A stretch of 64,000 nucleotides of DNA from Colocasia esculenta (lineage: Eukaryota; Streptophyta; Magnoliopsida; Alismatales; Araceae), in the NCBI GenBank assembly GCA_014218235.1, contig CM024755.1, forward strand, positions 96,948,948 to 97,012,947, in the 5' to 3' direction. This document shows, in pieces, positions 1 to 10,416 of the stretch (positions within the stretch are counted from its first letter, which is position 1; each line of letters starts with the position of its first letter). The notes beneath the pieces were generated by a model, which searched no databases, was not told the DNA's origin, and was given only the letters and a program-made list of their open reading frames with translations. The translations under genes were made by a program, and so were the position numbers.

Positions 1-617
1 GTGGATCACTATCTAACTTAATTCTTGAGCTCATGGGTGTTCCTAAGGCCTTACACTAGTCAAAAACATATTTAGATAGAAAATCTGAAATGTACTTGGT
101 TTGATAGATGTGAGTACCTTCCTTGTCTGCTTGATTTGCAACCCAAGAAAATAGTTAAGCTCACCCATCATGTTCATCTCAAACTCACTTTGCATAAAGT
201 TTCCAAAGAATTTGTAGAGTGATTCATTAGTAGAACCAAAAATAATATCATCAACATATATTCCTTATGAAAACTTCTTAATAAATAGGGTGCTATCTAC
301 TTTACCTCTTATAAAATCATGTGATATAAGATAAGCACTTAGTCTTTCATACCAAGCTCTTGGAGCTTGTTTCAAACCATATAAGGCTTTCTTTAAACGG
401 AAAACATGATTTGGATACTTAGTATCTTCAAAACCAGGTGGTTGTTCAACATAAACTTCTTCTTTTATAAAACCATTCAGAAAAGCACTTTTAACATCCA
501 TTTGAAATAAATTGATATTAAGAGAACATGCATATGCTAATAAGATTCTAATAGCCTCTAATCTAGCAACTGGAGCATATGTTTCATGAAAATCAATGCC
601 TTCCTCTTGAGAGTATC
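1..617 (-). pseudogene. copia-1 reverse transcriptase fragment
   Basis: Minus-strand translation gives the copia RT core: TYAPVARLEAIR, QMDVKSAFLNG, ALYGLKQAPRAWYERL, then the catalytic YVDDIIFGS at about 233-262. The protein would copy element RNA into cDNA inside the virus-like particle. The frame breaks at about 265, just before YVDD, and is scrambled again below about 110 after the LGLQ motif. The 5' side is cut at 617 by gypsy-1; the missing start is found at 23210. RNase H would lie beyond the left edge. It is a non-functional remnant. Confidence 0.9.
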
Positions 618-2213
618 TGTGGCGGAACACCTCGACCAAGCTCGTTAAACCGATAACGTACTTGATCCGAATCCGCCTCCCGTGAACGGGCCGAAGCCTC
701 GCAAGGGATACCAAACCACAGTCCGTGTAAACACAAAGGAACACACCATTTCATATATATATTTCACAAGTTTACATAGCCATATTTCCACAAAACTGAA
801 AGGAAGTACAAGAGCCTGGGGCATACCCCGAGGTACAACTGAAGAAAGTAAACAACTAACTACACTACACTGCTGAGACTGCACTGCTGGAACTACACTG
901 CTGGAGGTACTGACCCTGCACCGCTACGACACGACTATGAATTGGACGACGGTCGAGAAACGTCCTCCTCGCTCTCACCTGTGGGAGTAGGGGTGAGCCT
1001 CGCTAGTCACTGCCTCAGTAGGGAACTCCCCCAACACCGAGCAAACCAAAACCACAGGTACAAAAGCAGTAAACAGTACCAACAATTTATAGAACAGCTA
1101 AGCAGGATATGAAAGCTATAAAAGTACTCACTGTTTGCCGACTACGAAAAACAACTGTAATAATTAAACGGAAAACCAGTAGAAGCGTACGAGCAAAAGT
1201 AGAGACCGCCAAACACGAGTCACGTGAACTGGTTCGCGACACCAAAAACTGACTCGGACAAGCTAACACAGGTCTACCTCTCAGTCTCACCCACGGACGA
1301 AAGGTCCAGCTGCCGCTCCACGTGAAAAGGTCAAGCAACTGTGGAGACCAACTAAACACCACCACCTGCAGACCATGGACGTAGGCCCATGCCTGGCACC
1401 TCCAGAGACCCTGGCCTGGCTCGCTAAAGTGAGGCACTGGAAAAGGACTAGCTGGGGACCAGTGTCGACTACTGGTGTCCGTACCCCCAACTACGAGCGC
1501 GCTACAAGTGACTAAAGACAACACAAGTGTCACTGTCCACTGTCGCCTTTCCCTCAGCCGGACGTACAACTCAAACACAGGAGTGAGGTGTCCAGGTCAG
1601 ACGACACAGACCTCGACGGTACACACATAAGTACCGGGACAAAGCCCCGAGCTAACAGCCTGGCTCACAAAGAACCTGGGGCACCCAACTGGAGAGGTAA
1701 CCACGGTAGGCGTTGTTACTACTCCCACGTACACAAAACTACGTGCACGTCACACACAAACCACGTAAGACTCACGTAACCGCGTGCACTAATAGTCCAC
1801 TAAACGTAAACATCACGTGAACACGTAAAGAACTGACTACTGCGTATCTTGTATGCCAGCCGCAGAAACCTCGTGCACCAAGTGCACAATAGGTGCCAAC
1901 GCACCACTTGATATTGTTAATATCGAATATGCAATATTTAAATGTAGCATGCTAGCGTCCACATCGATGCCGCTAAGGTGAGTAAACGGCAAGTTATCTG
2001 GCCGTTATCTCCTGGCTGCAGAACCTGGCGTCAATCGATGTTGACGCTAAGTTCCTCGGCCTTTAGTCTCACAGAAACCCTAGGCCGATTATACCAGAAA
2101 CCTGGCCCTAGAAACCACGGAAAACATGAGGGAACACCTCCTCTAACATACAGCATCTAAATCATGCAAAAGCACAAGTTCATTCTTTAAATTACTCAAA
2201 CCACCCATTACCC
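618..2213 (-). repeat. gypsy-1 3' LTR, distal part
   Basis: Matches 20954-22564 along its length, beginning TGTGGCGGAAC on the plus strand. It stops at 2213, where copia-2 begins, and resumes at 15442. From about 1480 it differs from the other LTR mainly by single-base deletions (see findings). The ORFs inside it are chance frames of the LTR. Confidence 0.93.
818..829 (-). other. Conserved GGGG-loop-CCCC hairpin in gypsy-1 3' LTR
   Basis: GGGGCATACCCC forms a 4-bp G/C stem with a 4-nt loop, about 200 bp from the 3' end of the LTR on the minus strand. The same string is in the other gypsy-1 LTR and in both LARD LTRs. Confidence 0.6.
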
Positions 2214-3859
2214 TGAAGGATCGAGGAAAGGTGTGGATAAGATCTAGAAGGGGGGGATGAATAATCTATGCCACTTTCTGCGGAAGCTTAAACAGTTTAA
2301 AACACTTTTGAATCAGAGGCAATTTTATCAGTGAAAAACCACAGATCTGATGATATTTGAGTGAGTTGGGAAAAGCAGATATGAAATCAGTTGATTAAGT
2401 GAACTTTAAACGATCCTATGCAAGCATCTAACGGATAATGAATCAAACCACAGATAGACAAGTGCACCAGGATTTTTAGGTGGTTCGGAAATCACCCAAG
2501 TGATTCCTACATCCACCCCTCACAACCCGTGAGGATTCACTAACACAACTGGGTAACACACCCACTGGAGCCTGACAACTCCAACACTTGAGAGCTTACA
2601 ACTCACACACCTTCTAGAGCAAGACTACTCTAGAACAACTAGCAAGACTGCTCAACACACACCTTGAGTTAGACAACTCAACTGAGCACGACGGCTCACA
2701 ACAACCTGAGCACAATGCTCACACAATGATTGCTAGACACCAACTCAAGACATAGACCTTCTAGCAATAGATCTAGTCGAAAATGAAACACTAATGAGAG
2801 ATATGCAGAAGCACTTGCATATCTCAAAGATATCTCAGAAGAACAAAGTACAGTGAATTGTATTACTAGCTTCGTTCTTCAGTGTACTCCCTTGTAGAAG
2901 CTTATTGGGAAGAAGCTTGCAATCTTGAAGTCCAACGCCGATGCTCTGCACTTTGGAATTGTTGGATCTTCCTTGAATTCTATCCAACGAAGGCTTCTAC
3001 AGGATCTGCTTCCTTGGAATGCTTCTGAGGATTCTTCAGGATCACACCCAATTCTCACACTTGGATTGGTGAGAATTGGTCTTCTAGAAGCACAAGAGAG
3101 CAGAGGAGGGAGACCCTCTTGCAGCCGCCAGGAACTTTGGGAGGCTCTAAGAGTTTTTGTTGGGTCTCTCTTACGTGGATGGAGGGCCAATAGAGGTCCT
3201 TTTATACCCAAAAGAGTCCAAAGATACCTTTTAGTATAAGGGCACACGATCCTAGGTTGATTCCCATCGCCTGGGCTGACACGTGGCACCCATCCACTTT
3301 AAGATGAAAACTTCCCGTAGTGTGTCGACCTGCCCTGGTGGTGGTGTCGACACACTGTCCAAAATATGGAAAATGCTGTTCTGGGAAGAAGGTCCCGTGT
3401 CGACCTGCTCTGGGAGTGTGTCGACCTGCTTCCCAATTCTTCAAACTGGCTGTTCTGGGAACTGGGTCTAGTGTCGACCTGCTCTGAGAGTGTGTCGACC
3501 TGGGTGGACTGATTTCTGAAAAACTGCAACTCGTGTCGACACACTCTTGACTCGTGTCGACACAGTCTCAACATTTTTACACATTTTGCCTTTGAATCTG
3601 TGTTGTTGTGTCGACACCATTGATGGGTGTGTCGACACATCTTTTGCATAAAATGTTTGTACCTGAAAATTAAACACATATATCATTAGTTAAATGATTT
3701 ATCATGAACATCAATGATAAATGTGATTTGAAATATGCTTTTTGAACATTGATTTCAGGTATGATGTTTTTGACATGTTTCAATTGAATTGCTTTAAAAT
3801 TACCTCTTGTCATCATCAAAATAGGAGGGAAATGATATGAATATGCATTCAACCCAACA
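2214..3859 (-). repeat. copia-2 3' LTR
   Basis: Starts TGAAGGATCG and ends CAACCCAACA on the plus strand, matching 13751-15441. About twenty small deletions relative to the other copy lie before about 3260; after that the two are nearly identical. It holds the paired GTCGAC array. Confidence 0.93.
3324..3636. repeat. Five pairs of GTCGAC palindromes, 21-22 bp apart, in copia-2 3' LTR
   Basis: GTCGAC starts at 3324/3346, 3399/3420, 3473/3494, 3535/3556 and 3610/3631. Within-pair spacing is 22, 21, 21, 21, 21; pairs recur at 75, 74, 62 and 75 bp. Each site has the context GTGTCGACCTG or GTGTCGACAC. Cys/His-rich peptides read from this block (CRH repeats) come from the DNA repeat and are not a gene. 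Confidence 0.85.
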
Positions 3860-3873
3860 ATCTCCCCCTTTTG
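3860..3873 (-). other. copia-2 polypurine tract
   Basis: On the minus strand AAAAGGGGGAGAT abuts the 3' LTR start TGTTGGG. This is the expected plus-strand primer site for reverse transcription. Confidence 0.85.
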
Positions 3874-4269
3874 ATGATGGCAACAATAAATCCATATTAC
3901 AATGAGGTTTTGATGAAATGAGATTTTAAGCAATTTTTTGTTATTCACATTTTTATTTTCTTTTTGTTTAAACTTGTCAAAGACCTTTTGATATGTTTTA
4001 GTAACAGATGATGATGTACTTGTGGAACACAATGTTACTTGAAATGAGAATTTTTGTACACAGAAGTCAAGCAACTTGACAAGTAATCATTCAATCACAT
4101 TCACAAAAAGATTTTCAATCACATAAATACACAATTGAGAGAATCATTCAAGCCAAGCAAAACTTTCATTTCATTCACAAGAGAACCATTACAATCATCC
4201 AAAAATTACAAACATTTGTTCTTTCTTTCTTTCTTCTCCCCCTTTGACATCATCAAAAGAGAAATTACA
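3874..4269 (-). other. copia-2 3' untranslated spacer
   Basis: A/T-rich spacer between the third ORF and the polypurine tract. The one notable item is a second polypurine-like tract at 4236-4247 (minus strand TCAAAGGGGGAG). No coding frame is supported. Confidence 0.6.
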
Positions 4270-6280
4270 TTAAGTAGAAGATGGAGGAGGAGGAGGAAGG
4301 GGAAGAAGAATGGTCTCTATGTCAGACAATCTTTTCTCCATGAAGTTCAAGCTAGTCTTGATTTGATCTTGAATGGTTGTCATTTTTGTGACCAAAAAGT
4401 GTTCCATTCTATCTGAATTTCTAGCAAGGTGGCTTGAATTCTGGCTAGATCAGCTGCAATGGGTTGTGAGGATGATGATGAACCAGCTGACCAACCAGGT
4501 CTTTGCATTATCTTGAATTCCTTGGTCAATCTGTTATCTGCTTGTCAATGTGCTCATTGAAGTTTCTCATGCTTTCCAAATCATCCACAAAATGAGCAAA
4601 TGACAGTCTTGTGCTGGTGATCTCATGTAATGTCTGCTTTGTGTTAAGACATCAGCTTGGGAATTTGCCAAAATTCCCTTAAGAACTGTCTCCAACTTGT
4701 CTTGATGCTCCTTCAGCTGTAGTGAGGCATCTGCCATTGTTCCAATCCTCTATTGAACCTTTGAGCTGCATAGTCTGAAGCACTTTCTGTTCTATGAACT
4801 TGGCAGATACTGTGTTCTCCAGTCTTTGAATCCTCAACTCAAATGATGTTGACATGGTTTGAATTGAAGATTTCAAGGTTTCAAATTTTTCATTGAGGAA
4901 GGAGAACAACTCTGGTGGAACATAAGGCCCACCAGAGGATGTGGATGGTTGGAAGGTGTGTTATGGAGAATCAGAGTGAAAGAAAGAGGGTTGAAACTGA
5001 GGTGAGAGAGGGGCATGAATTGGAATTTCACCTTCAGTAGGAACTTGAGGCTGATCCTCATTCACAGGAGGCTGATCCTCTTGACCTAGGGGCTGGTCCC
5101 CTTCTACTGGAGGCTTTTCCTCTTGTGCTTGGGGCTGGTCCCCTTGAACCTGAGGCTGGTCCTCCTGAGCTTGGGGTTGTCCCCTCTGATCTTGAGGCTG
5201 TTCCTCCTGAGCTTGAGGGGCCTCAACTACAACTGGCCCTCTTCTAATTTGATTGCCCTCCAATCTAAATCCCATAAACTTCTGGATATTCTTAAAAGTG
5301 TAGATGTTGGACTTGGGAATAGATTGGGACTTCTCATTCTCCAAGGGCACACCAAAGTGCTGGAATACTGAGGTTAGATGTGCCCATAAGGAAGTGATCT
5401 TTTAGGTCTTTCTTGTAGTTTCAGAGATGATTTGATAAGAATCACATGGAGGTTGATTTTTATGTCTTTCACCATGCAATAAAGGATGAACCTCTGGATG
5501 TCTGTCAATCTATCCCTTCCACCACCTTGAGGGTAATTATGGTGGTCAAATGTGGTGGATGACCCTTAACACAGGTGGAAATGTATTGGCATTGAACCTG
5601 GTTACATAGGTCTGTTTGGGATCTGATGCATCTGCAGGAAGGCCTGTCAAGATGGAATAGGCTTCATGAAGATCAAATTCAAACTCATGATAGTCTGCCC
5701 CTTCATCTGGCACTTTGAAAATGGAGGCAGCTTTTTCAGTTGGCATATCTATGGCTATTCCTTTAACTTTAGATTCATATCCTTCTTCTGTGCAGGTGAG
5801 GTTCTTGTAGAATTCTCTAACTAATCTTGGATAACAGACTTGAAACTCAGAAATAAAGGGTATCCAAGATTGAAAGGAGAAATAGGTTTGAATTTCAGGA
5901 AAAGAGTCTGCTAGCTGAATGTCTGATAGGTCTAGAATTCGGGGCTTCAAAATCAACTTGGCTGCACTGACTGACTCTGAGGGAATATCCTCTTGGGATT
6001 CAGAAGACTCAGAAGAAGAGGAAGATGATTCCTCAGGGTTCTCAGAAGAATCGCCCGGAATTTCTGTTCTAGGGTTTGGAGGAGAACTACCTCTTCCTGA
6101 AGATGATGGTCTACCTCTCTTGGCTGCCCTTTGAGGTGCTGAAGAGGATCCTGGTTGCTCGGCAGGATCATTCCTTCGCTTAGACCTTCTTTCTGACTGG
6201 GCAACGGCACTGTCTGCCGGAATCGGCCTAGAAGAGGCACTGGACCTTGCGCCACGGCGGGGACCCAATTTCCTGACCAT
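4270..6280 (-). pseudogene. copia-2 ORF3: env-position protein with a plant-transposon-protein-like domain
   Basis: An ATG at 6278-6280 opens a 244-residue frame to 5546; the coding pattern then continues through compensating frameshifts to a TAA at 4270-4272, about 670 residues if unbroken. Order seen: an Arg/Ser/Pro-rich basic N-terminus (residues 1-90), an acidic Ser/Glu stretch (to about 110), a globular part with LVREFYKNL and, in a shifted frame, LTSVFQHFGVPL, a Gln/Pro-rich repeat (5043-5220), a coiled-coil-like part (FELRIQRLENTV, about 4830), and a Pro tail (LPLPPPPPSST). The REFY-to-HFGV arrangement recalls the 'putative plant transposon protein' family found in plant elements. No signal peptide or membrane segment is seen, so an envelope role is not supported. 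It lies downstream of pol on the same strand, with GTCGAC sites just upstream of its start. Frameshifts lie near 5553, 5390, 4970 and 4750. Confidence 0.7.
5043..5220 (-). repeat. Gln/Pro-coding minisatellite in ORF3
   Basis: About six imperfect copies of a roughly 30-bp unit encode QPQAQEDQP-like steps (QAQEEQP, QVQGDQP, PVEGDQP). The frame is kept through the repeat, which suggests expansion under coding constraint before decay. Confidence 0.75.
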
Positions 6281-6402
6281 GGTGCAAAGGAGAGTGGAAT
6301 TCGGAGAGGAGATGGAAGAATGGAGAGGTGATGGAAAGAGGATGAGAGCTAGAGAGAAATGGGAAGAGTTCTTGCCGGAAACGGTGAGAATTTGGCCGTC
6401 GG

Positions 6403-6575
6403 GTCGACCTGATGCCTAAAAGGGGTGCAGTGGTATACTGCCCCGCAGGAACAAGATGGCTTATCATGAACCCGAAAGGTTTGAAAAGGGTCTGGCAAGA
6501 AGGCAGTGTCGACACATGATGAAGGGTGTGTCGACCTGACCGAAAGTGTGTCGACACGAGAGAAATTGTGTCGAC
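6403..6575. repeat. GTCGAC cluster upstream of ORF3
   Basis: GTCGAC starts at 6403, 6508, 6530, 6550 and 6570; the last four are spaced 22, 20 and 20 bp, in the same GTGTCGACAC/CCTG context as the LTR pairs. The cluster sits about 120-300 bp upstream of the ORF3 start, where a promoter or leader would lie. Confidence 0.75.
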
Positions 6576-7600
6576 ACGGCCTTTGAAGAAACTTTGAATC
6601 TTTGAGAGGAAATTTTGAGAAATTTTGGGACATCTTTAGAATGATAAACAATGAGAGGAATTATCAATTCAAGGATTTTTAAGAGGCTTAAAAATTCATT
6701 TGTTATATTTTGCAAAAATTCATCACAATTCAAGTTTTTCAAACAATTTCCAACAGGATATTAGCATTCCAAGACTTGAATCAACAAAATGAGAAATTGA
6801 GGGATATAATATATCTAACAATCAACTATAAACTACCATATTTCTCAACTTTAAAGAATTAAAGATGTCATCTAGACTAAATGCAGTTGTGTTGAAAATA
6901 AAACACAATCTTAAAGAACAACTTAATGAGGAATGAAGATGATTCTTTCTAGACAAATCTCCAATAATGTTCACATTTTGTTCTTTTAACAAACTGTCAA
7001 ATGATATAAATCTCTTTCACTCAAGTACTAGTGCTTTTTACACACCATAGTCCCTGGTTACTTAAGATTTAGTCATCGTCAAGTCTCAAAGGGGTAAATG
7101 ATGGCCTTTTGACATGAAAATATACGTTTTGTAGACGCCAATATTTCCAGTTACTCAGTCATCATCAAAAACATAGCACATTTTGCTTTTGTTTTGAATT
7201 TATTTTATTTTGTTTCCCCTTTGAACAGAGTTAGCAATAGTGCCTCATGACATACATGGCACTTCATTCATTGTGAAGGTGTGCAGTTTCTCAGCACAAG
7301 TGCCATTGCTCTGTTGGATTTTAACAATTTTGGAGAGTTTGTGAGATAGAATTCAAATACATTCAATCATCAGTTGCAAACAAGGAAATGTTTTAAGTTC
7401 AAAGCACAAGTTGATGTTTAGTCTAGGAAGAGATCTGAATTTCTGTGGGTTGAGAGATATAGTTGAAAGTTGATTAAAAAATATAATAGATCACTCAATG
7501 GTTCATTTTGAGACTCTAGACTTCTAAATGATGACATCATGCAAGGAATTGATGAAATTCAAGAAAAGTTTTGAATTTTGCAAAGTCATGACTTGTGAAT
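6576..7600 (-). other. copia-2 pol-ORF3 spacer
   Basis: A/T-rich with no supported coding. Two similar blocks (about 7047-7085 and 7138-7175, both with GTTACT then a run like TCAGTCATCATCAA) look like an old duplication. A short inverted pair ATGGCACT/AGTGCCAT lies near 7255-7305. Confidence 0.5.
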
Positions 7601-7672
7601 TTTCTAGCTCCCCCTGAGATGATGATTTCAACCACTTTTCATCAAAATAAAGATATGTAAATTTGGAAATCA

Positions 7673-8090
7673 GAAAAATTTCTTCTTGGACAACGAGGAC
7701 TCCCCCTCAACAATTGCATATCCATTTCTTGGTACTTGGCGGAGACACATACTCTCGCATAGTGAAAGTGTCCAGACAGGCATAACCTGTCCTTCTCCAA
7801 GTCACCATTTGATATACCAAGAAGTTTCAATACAATAAGAGTTGAAGAATTCATTATCAAAAAGAAATGGAAGTGAAAATAAGCAAGTTTTTGAAATCAG
7901 AAAAGGTATCCTCTTTGAACAGTAAAAGCTCCCCCTCAACAATTGCATATCAATTTCTTAGTACTTGGCGGAGACATATACTCTCGCATAGTGAAAGTGT
8001 CCAGACAAGCATAACTTGTCCTTCTCCAAATCACTATTTGATATACCAAGAAATTTCAACACAATCAGAGTTGGAGAATTTATTGTAAAA
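7673..8090 (-). repeat. 229-bp tandem duplication carrying polypurine-like tracts
   Basis: Two diverged copies (about 7673-7862 and 7902-8088) share blocks such as CTTGGCGGAGACA, CTCTCGCATAGTGAAAGTGT and TTTGATATACCAAGAA. CTCCCCCTCAA occurs at 7700 and 7929, each a polypurine tract on the minus strand. More such tracts lie at 7608-7617 and 8167-8175. Confidence 0.8.
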
Positions 8091-8251
8091 AGGGGAATAG
8101 AATTGAAAGTCAGAGAGATATGAACAATGTAACTCAAGGAAGCAAAGAATTATGAAATGCAAAGAACTCCCCCTTAGACCATGCATAACACTCAACCCAA
8201 ACCTTGAGAGAGATCAAGAAGGTGGACATTTACAAAGACCAAGTTCTCTCC

Positions 8252-8871
8252 TTAAAGATGAAAATCTTTTTCAGGAAGGGGTTTAGTGAATATGTCTGCA
8301 ATTTGTTTTTCAGTTTCAATAAAATGGAGTTCAAAAGATTTCTTTGCAACCTCATCTCTCAAGAAATGATGCCTAATTTCAATGTGTTTTGTTCTGGAGT
8401 GCTGAATGGGGTTTTTAGATAAATTTATGGCACTAGTGTTATCACATAGGATGGGTACACACCCTAAATCTTGGTTGTAATCAAGAAGTTGATGTTTCAC
8501 CCAGAGAATCTGAGTTCTTCCCCATCTACCTGCTGCAACATATTCAGCTTCTGCAGTTGACAGAGCAACTGAATGTTGCTTCTTAGAAGCCCAAGAGATA
8601 AGGCACCCACCTAGAAATAGACACAAGCCACTTGTGCTTTTCTATCTAATTTGCACCCAGCATAATCAGCATCACAATAGGCAAACAGATCTAACTTGCA
8701 ACCAGCAGGATACCAAATACCTAAGTCACATGTTCCAACAAGATATTTGAAAATTCGTTTAACAGCAAGCATGTGACTTTCTTTAGGATTAGATTGGAAT
8801 CTAGCACATAAACACACACAAAACTGAATATCAGGTCTAGAAGTTGTAAGGTAGAGCAGAGAGCCAATCAT
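8252..8871 (-). pseudogene. copia-2 RNase H
   Basis: Two overlapping frames split near 8615. The first has RT-connection/RNase H-start motifs (MIGSLLYLTTSRPDI, FAYCDADYAG). The second has SKKQHSVALSTAEAEY, LCDNTSAINLS, SRTKHIEIRHHFLRD and IADIFTKPL. The domain degrades RNA in RNA/DNA hybrids. The three acidic motifs (DADYAG, STAEAEY, DNTSA) are present. It ends the pol region; the frame change makes it non-functional. Confidence 0.9.
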
Positions 8872-8918
8872 ACCTCTATAGGTCTTTGGATCTACTGACT
8901 TACCAGATGGATCTTCTT

Positions 8919-9623
8919 CTAGTTTAGCATTAATGGCAATTGGTGTGCTTGAGTGCTTAAGGTTCTGAAAGTCAAACCTCTTAATAGCTCCTTGACATAT
9001 TTGGTTTGACTGATGAAGATTCCTTCATGTGTTTGGTTCACCTGCAATCCCAAAAAGAATGTTAAATCTCCCATTAAGCTCATTTCAAATTCATTCTTCA
9101 TTTGATTTGAAAATTCAGTGCAAAGGCCTTTATTGGTGGAGCCAAAAATTATGTCATCAACATAAATTTGGACCACAATTATTTGATTTTTTATTATTTT
9201 TGTGAACAATGTTTGATCAACATTACCTCTAAAATATCTTTTTTCAAGTAAAAAGGAACTCAACCGGTCATACCAAGCTCTTGGAGCTTGCTTAAGACCA
9301 TATAGAGCCTTATTAAGCTTGAAAACATGGTTAGGATATTTTTCATTTTCATATCCAAGAGGTTTTTCAACAAAAACATTTTCCTTTATATATCCATTTA
9401 AGAATGCACTTTTGACATCCATTTGATAGACTTTGAATTTCATGGAGGATGCAAAAGCAAGGAAAATTCTGACTGCTTCTAATCTAGCTACAGGGGCATA
9501 TGACTCTTCAAAATCAATACCAAACTCTTGATTGTACCCCTTTGCAACTAGCCTAGCTTTATTTCTAATTACCTGACCAGATTCATTCAATTTGTTTCTG
9601 AAGACCCATCTAGTGTCAATCAC
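8919..9623 (-). pseudogene. copia-2 reverse transcriptase
   Basis: A 234-residue frame with the full copia RT core: DTRWVFRNKLNE, NKARLVAKGYNQ, SYAPVARLEAVR, YQMDVKSAFLNGY, KALYGLKQAPRAWYDRL, the catalytic YVDDIIFGS (about 9145-9171) and FFLGLQV. About 60 residues upstream a TAG separates it from the integrase-RT linker frame, and a frameshift near 8985 disrupts the link to RNase H. The finger-palm part is the best-kept piece of this element. Confidence 0.92.
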
Positions 9624-9683
9624 TGCTTGGTCACTAGGCCTAGGTACTAATTCCCATACTTGATTTCTTTCGAATTGATGAAG

Positions 9684-10409
9684 CTAATCATGCATGGCAT
9701 TGATCCAATCAGAACTGGATAAGGCTTCATCAATTGATTTGGGTTCAATTTGGGAAATTAGAGCTAGTGAGTCTTCTTCAATATTTTGCAAGAAGGATGA
9801 TCTGGTCCTTACTCCATCATTTAAATTGCCAACTACACTGTCTAATGGGTGATCTCTCAGATATCGAGGTTCAGAAATTACCTGTTGAGAAGTATCCACT
9901 TCTGGAGCAATGTTACCTGACCCATTTGAAGATGGTGAGTTGTTCAGGTTCTCTTCATTGTTGACAAGCTCCTCAACAGTTGGTGAAGAATCCACAATGA
10001 GGTCATCCTCTTCATTGTCTTGTCTTTCCCTGCAAGATTTAGAATCATTAGTGGAAAAGGAATTTTCATCAAAAATAACATGTGGAGATTCTTCAACTGA
10101 TTTGGTTTTTAGAATGTACACTTTGAAAGCCCTTGACACTTCAGAATAGCCAAGGAAGATGGCTTCCTGACTCTTAGCATCAAACTTGTCAAGGTTTTCT
10201 TTGTTATTATTGTGTACAAAGCATTTGCACCCAAAAATTTTGAAATAAGAAACAGTTGGCTTTTTGTTTTTCAACAATTCATAGGGGGTTTTTCTGATCT
10301 TTGGTCTGATCAAAGCTCTATTTAGGATATGATTAGCTGTGTTAACAGCTTCAGCCCAGAAGGATTTGGGCAGATTACTTCCTAAGAGCATGGATCTAGC
10401 CATTTCCAC
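9684..10409 (-). pseudogene. copia-2 integrase C-terminal part and linker
   Basis: Contains the typical stretch after the integrase core (MARSMLLGSNLPKSFWAEAV, NRALIRPKIRKTPYEL, IFGCKCFVHN, GYSEVSRAFKVY), then an acidic linker (NEEDDLIVDSSPTVEELVNNEE) leading to RT. It is out of frame with the core upstream (10417-11385) and ends in a TAG at about 9682. Confidence 0.88.
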
Positions 10410-10416
10410 AAGAGTT

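Noticed and set aside
1087..1578. 163-residue minus-strand frame in the gypsy-1 LTR
   Set aside because: The other LTR copy lacks the same open frame and no domain is recognisable.
3324..3636. CRISPR-like array because of regular short repeats
   Set aside because: Plant DNA; repeats are 6-11 bp palindromes with short related spacers and no cas genes.
3299..3686. Cys/His-rich peptides in the copia-2 LTR (CRH repeats) that look like zinc fingers
   Set aside because: They are translations of GTGTCGACAC repeats; the spacing is that of the DNA motif and the frame lies wholly in the LTR.
4236..4247. A second LTR boundary at the inner polypurine tract of copia-2
   Set aside because: No LTR start follows it; the true LTR edge is at 3859.
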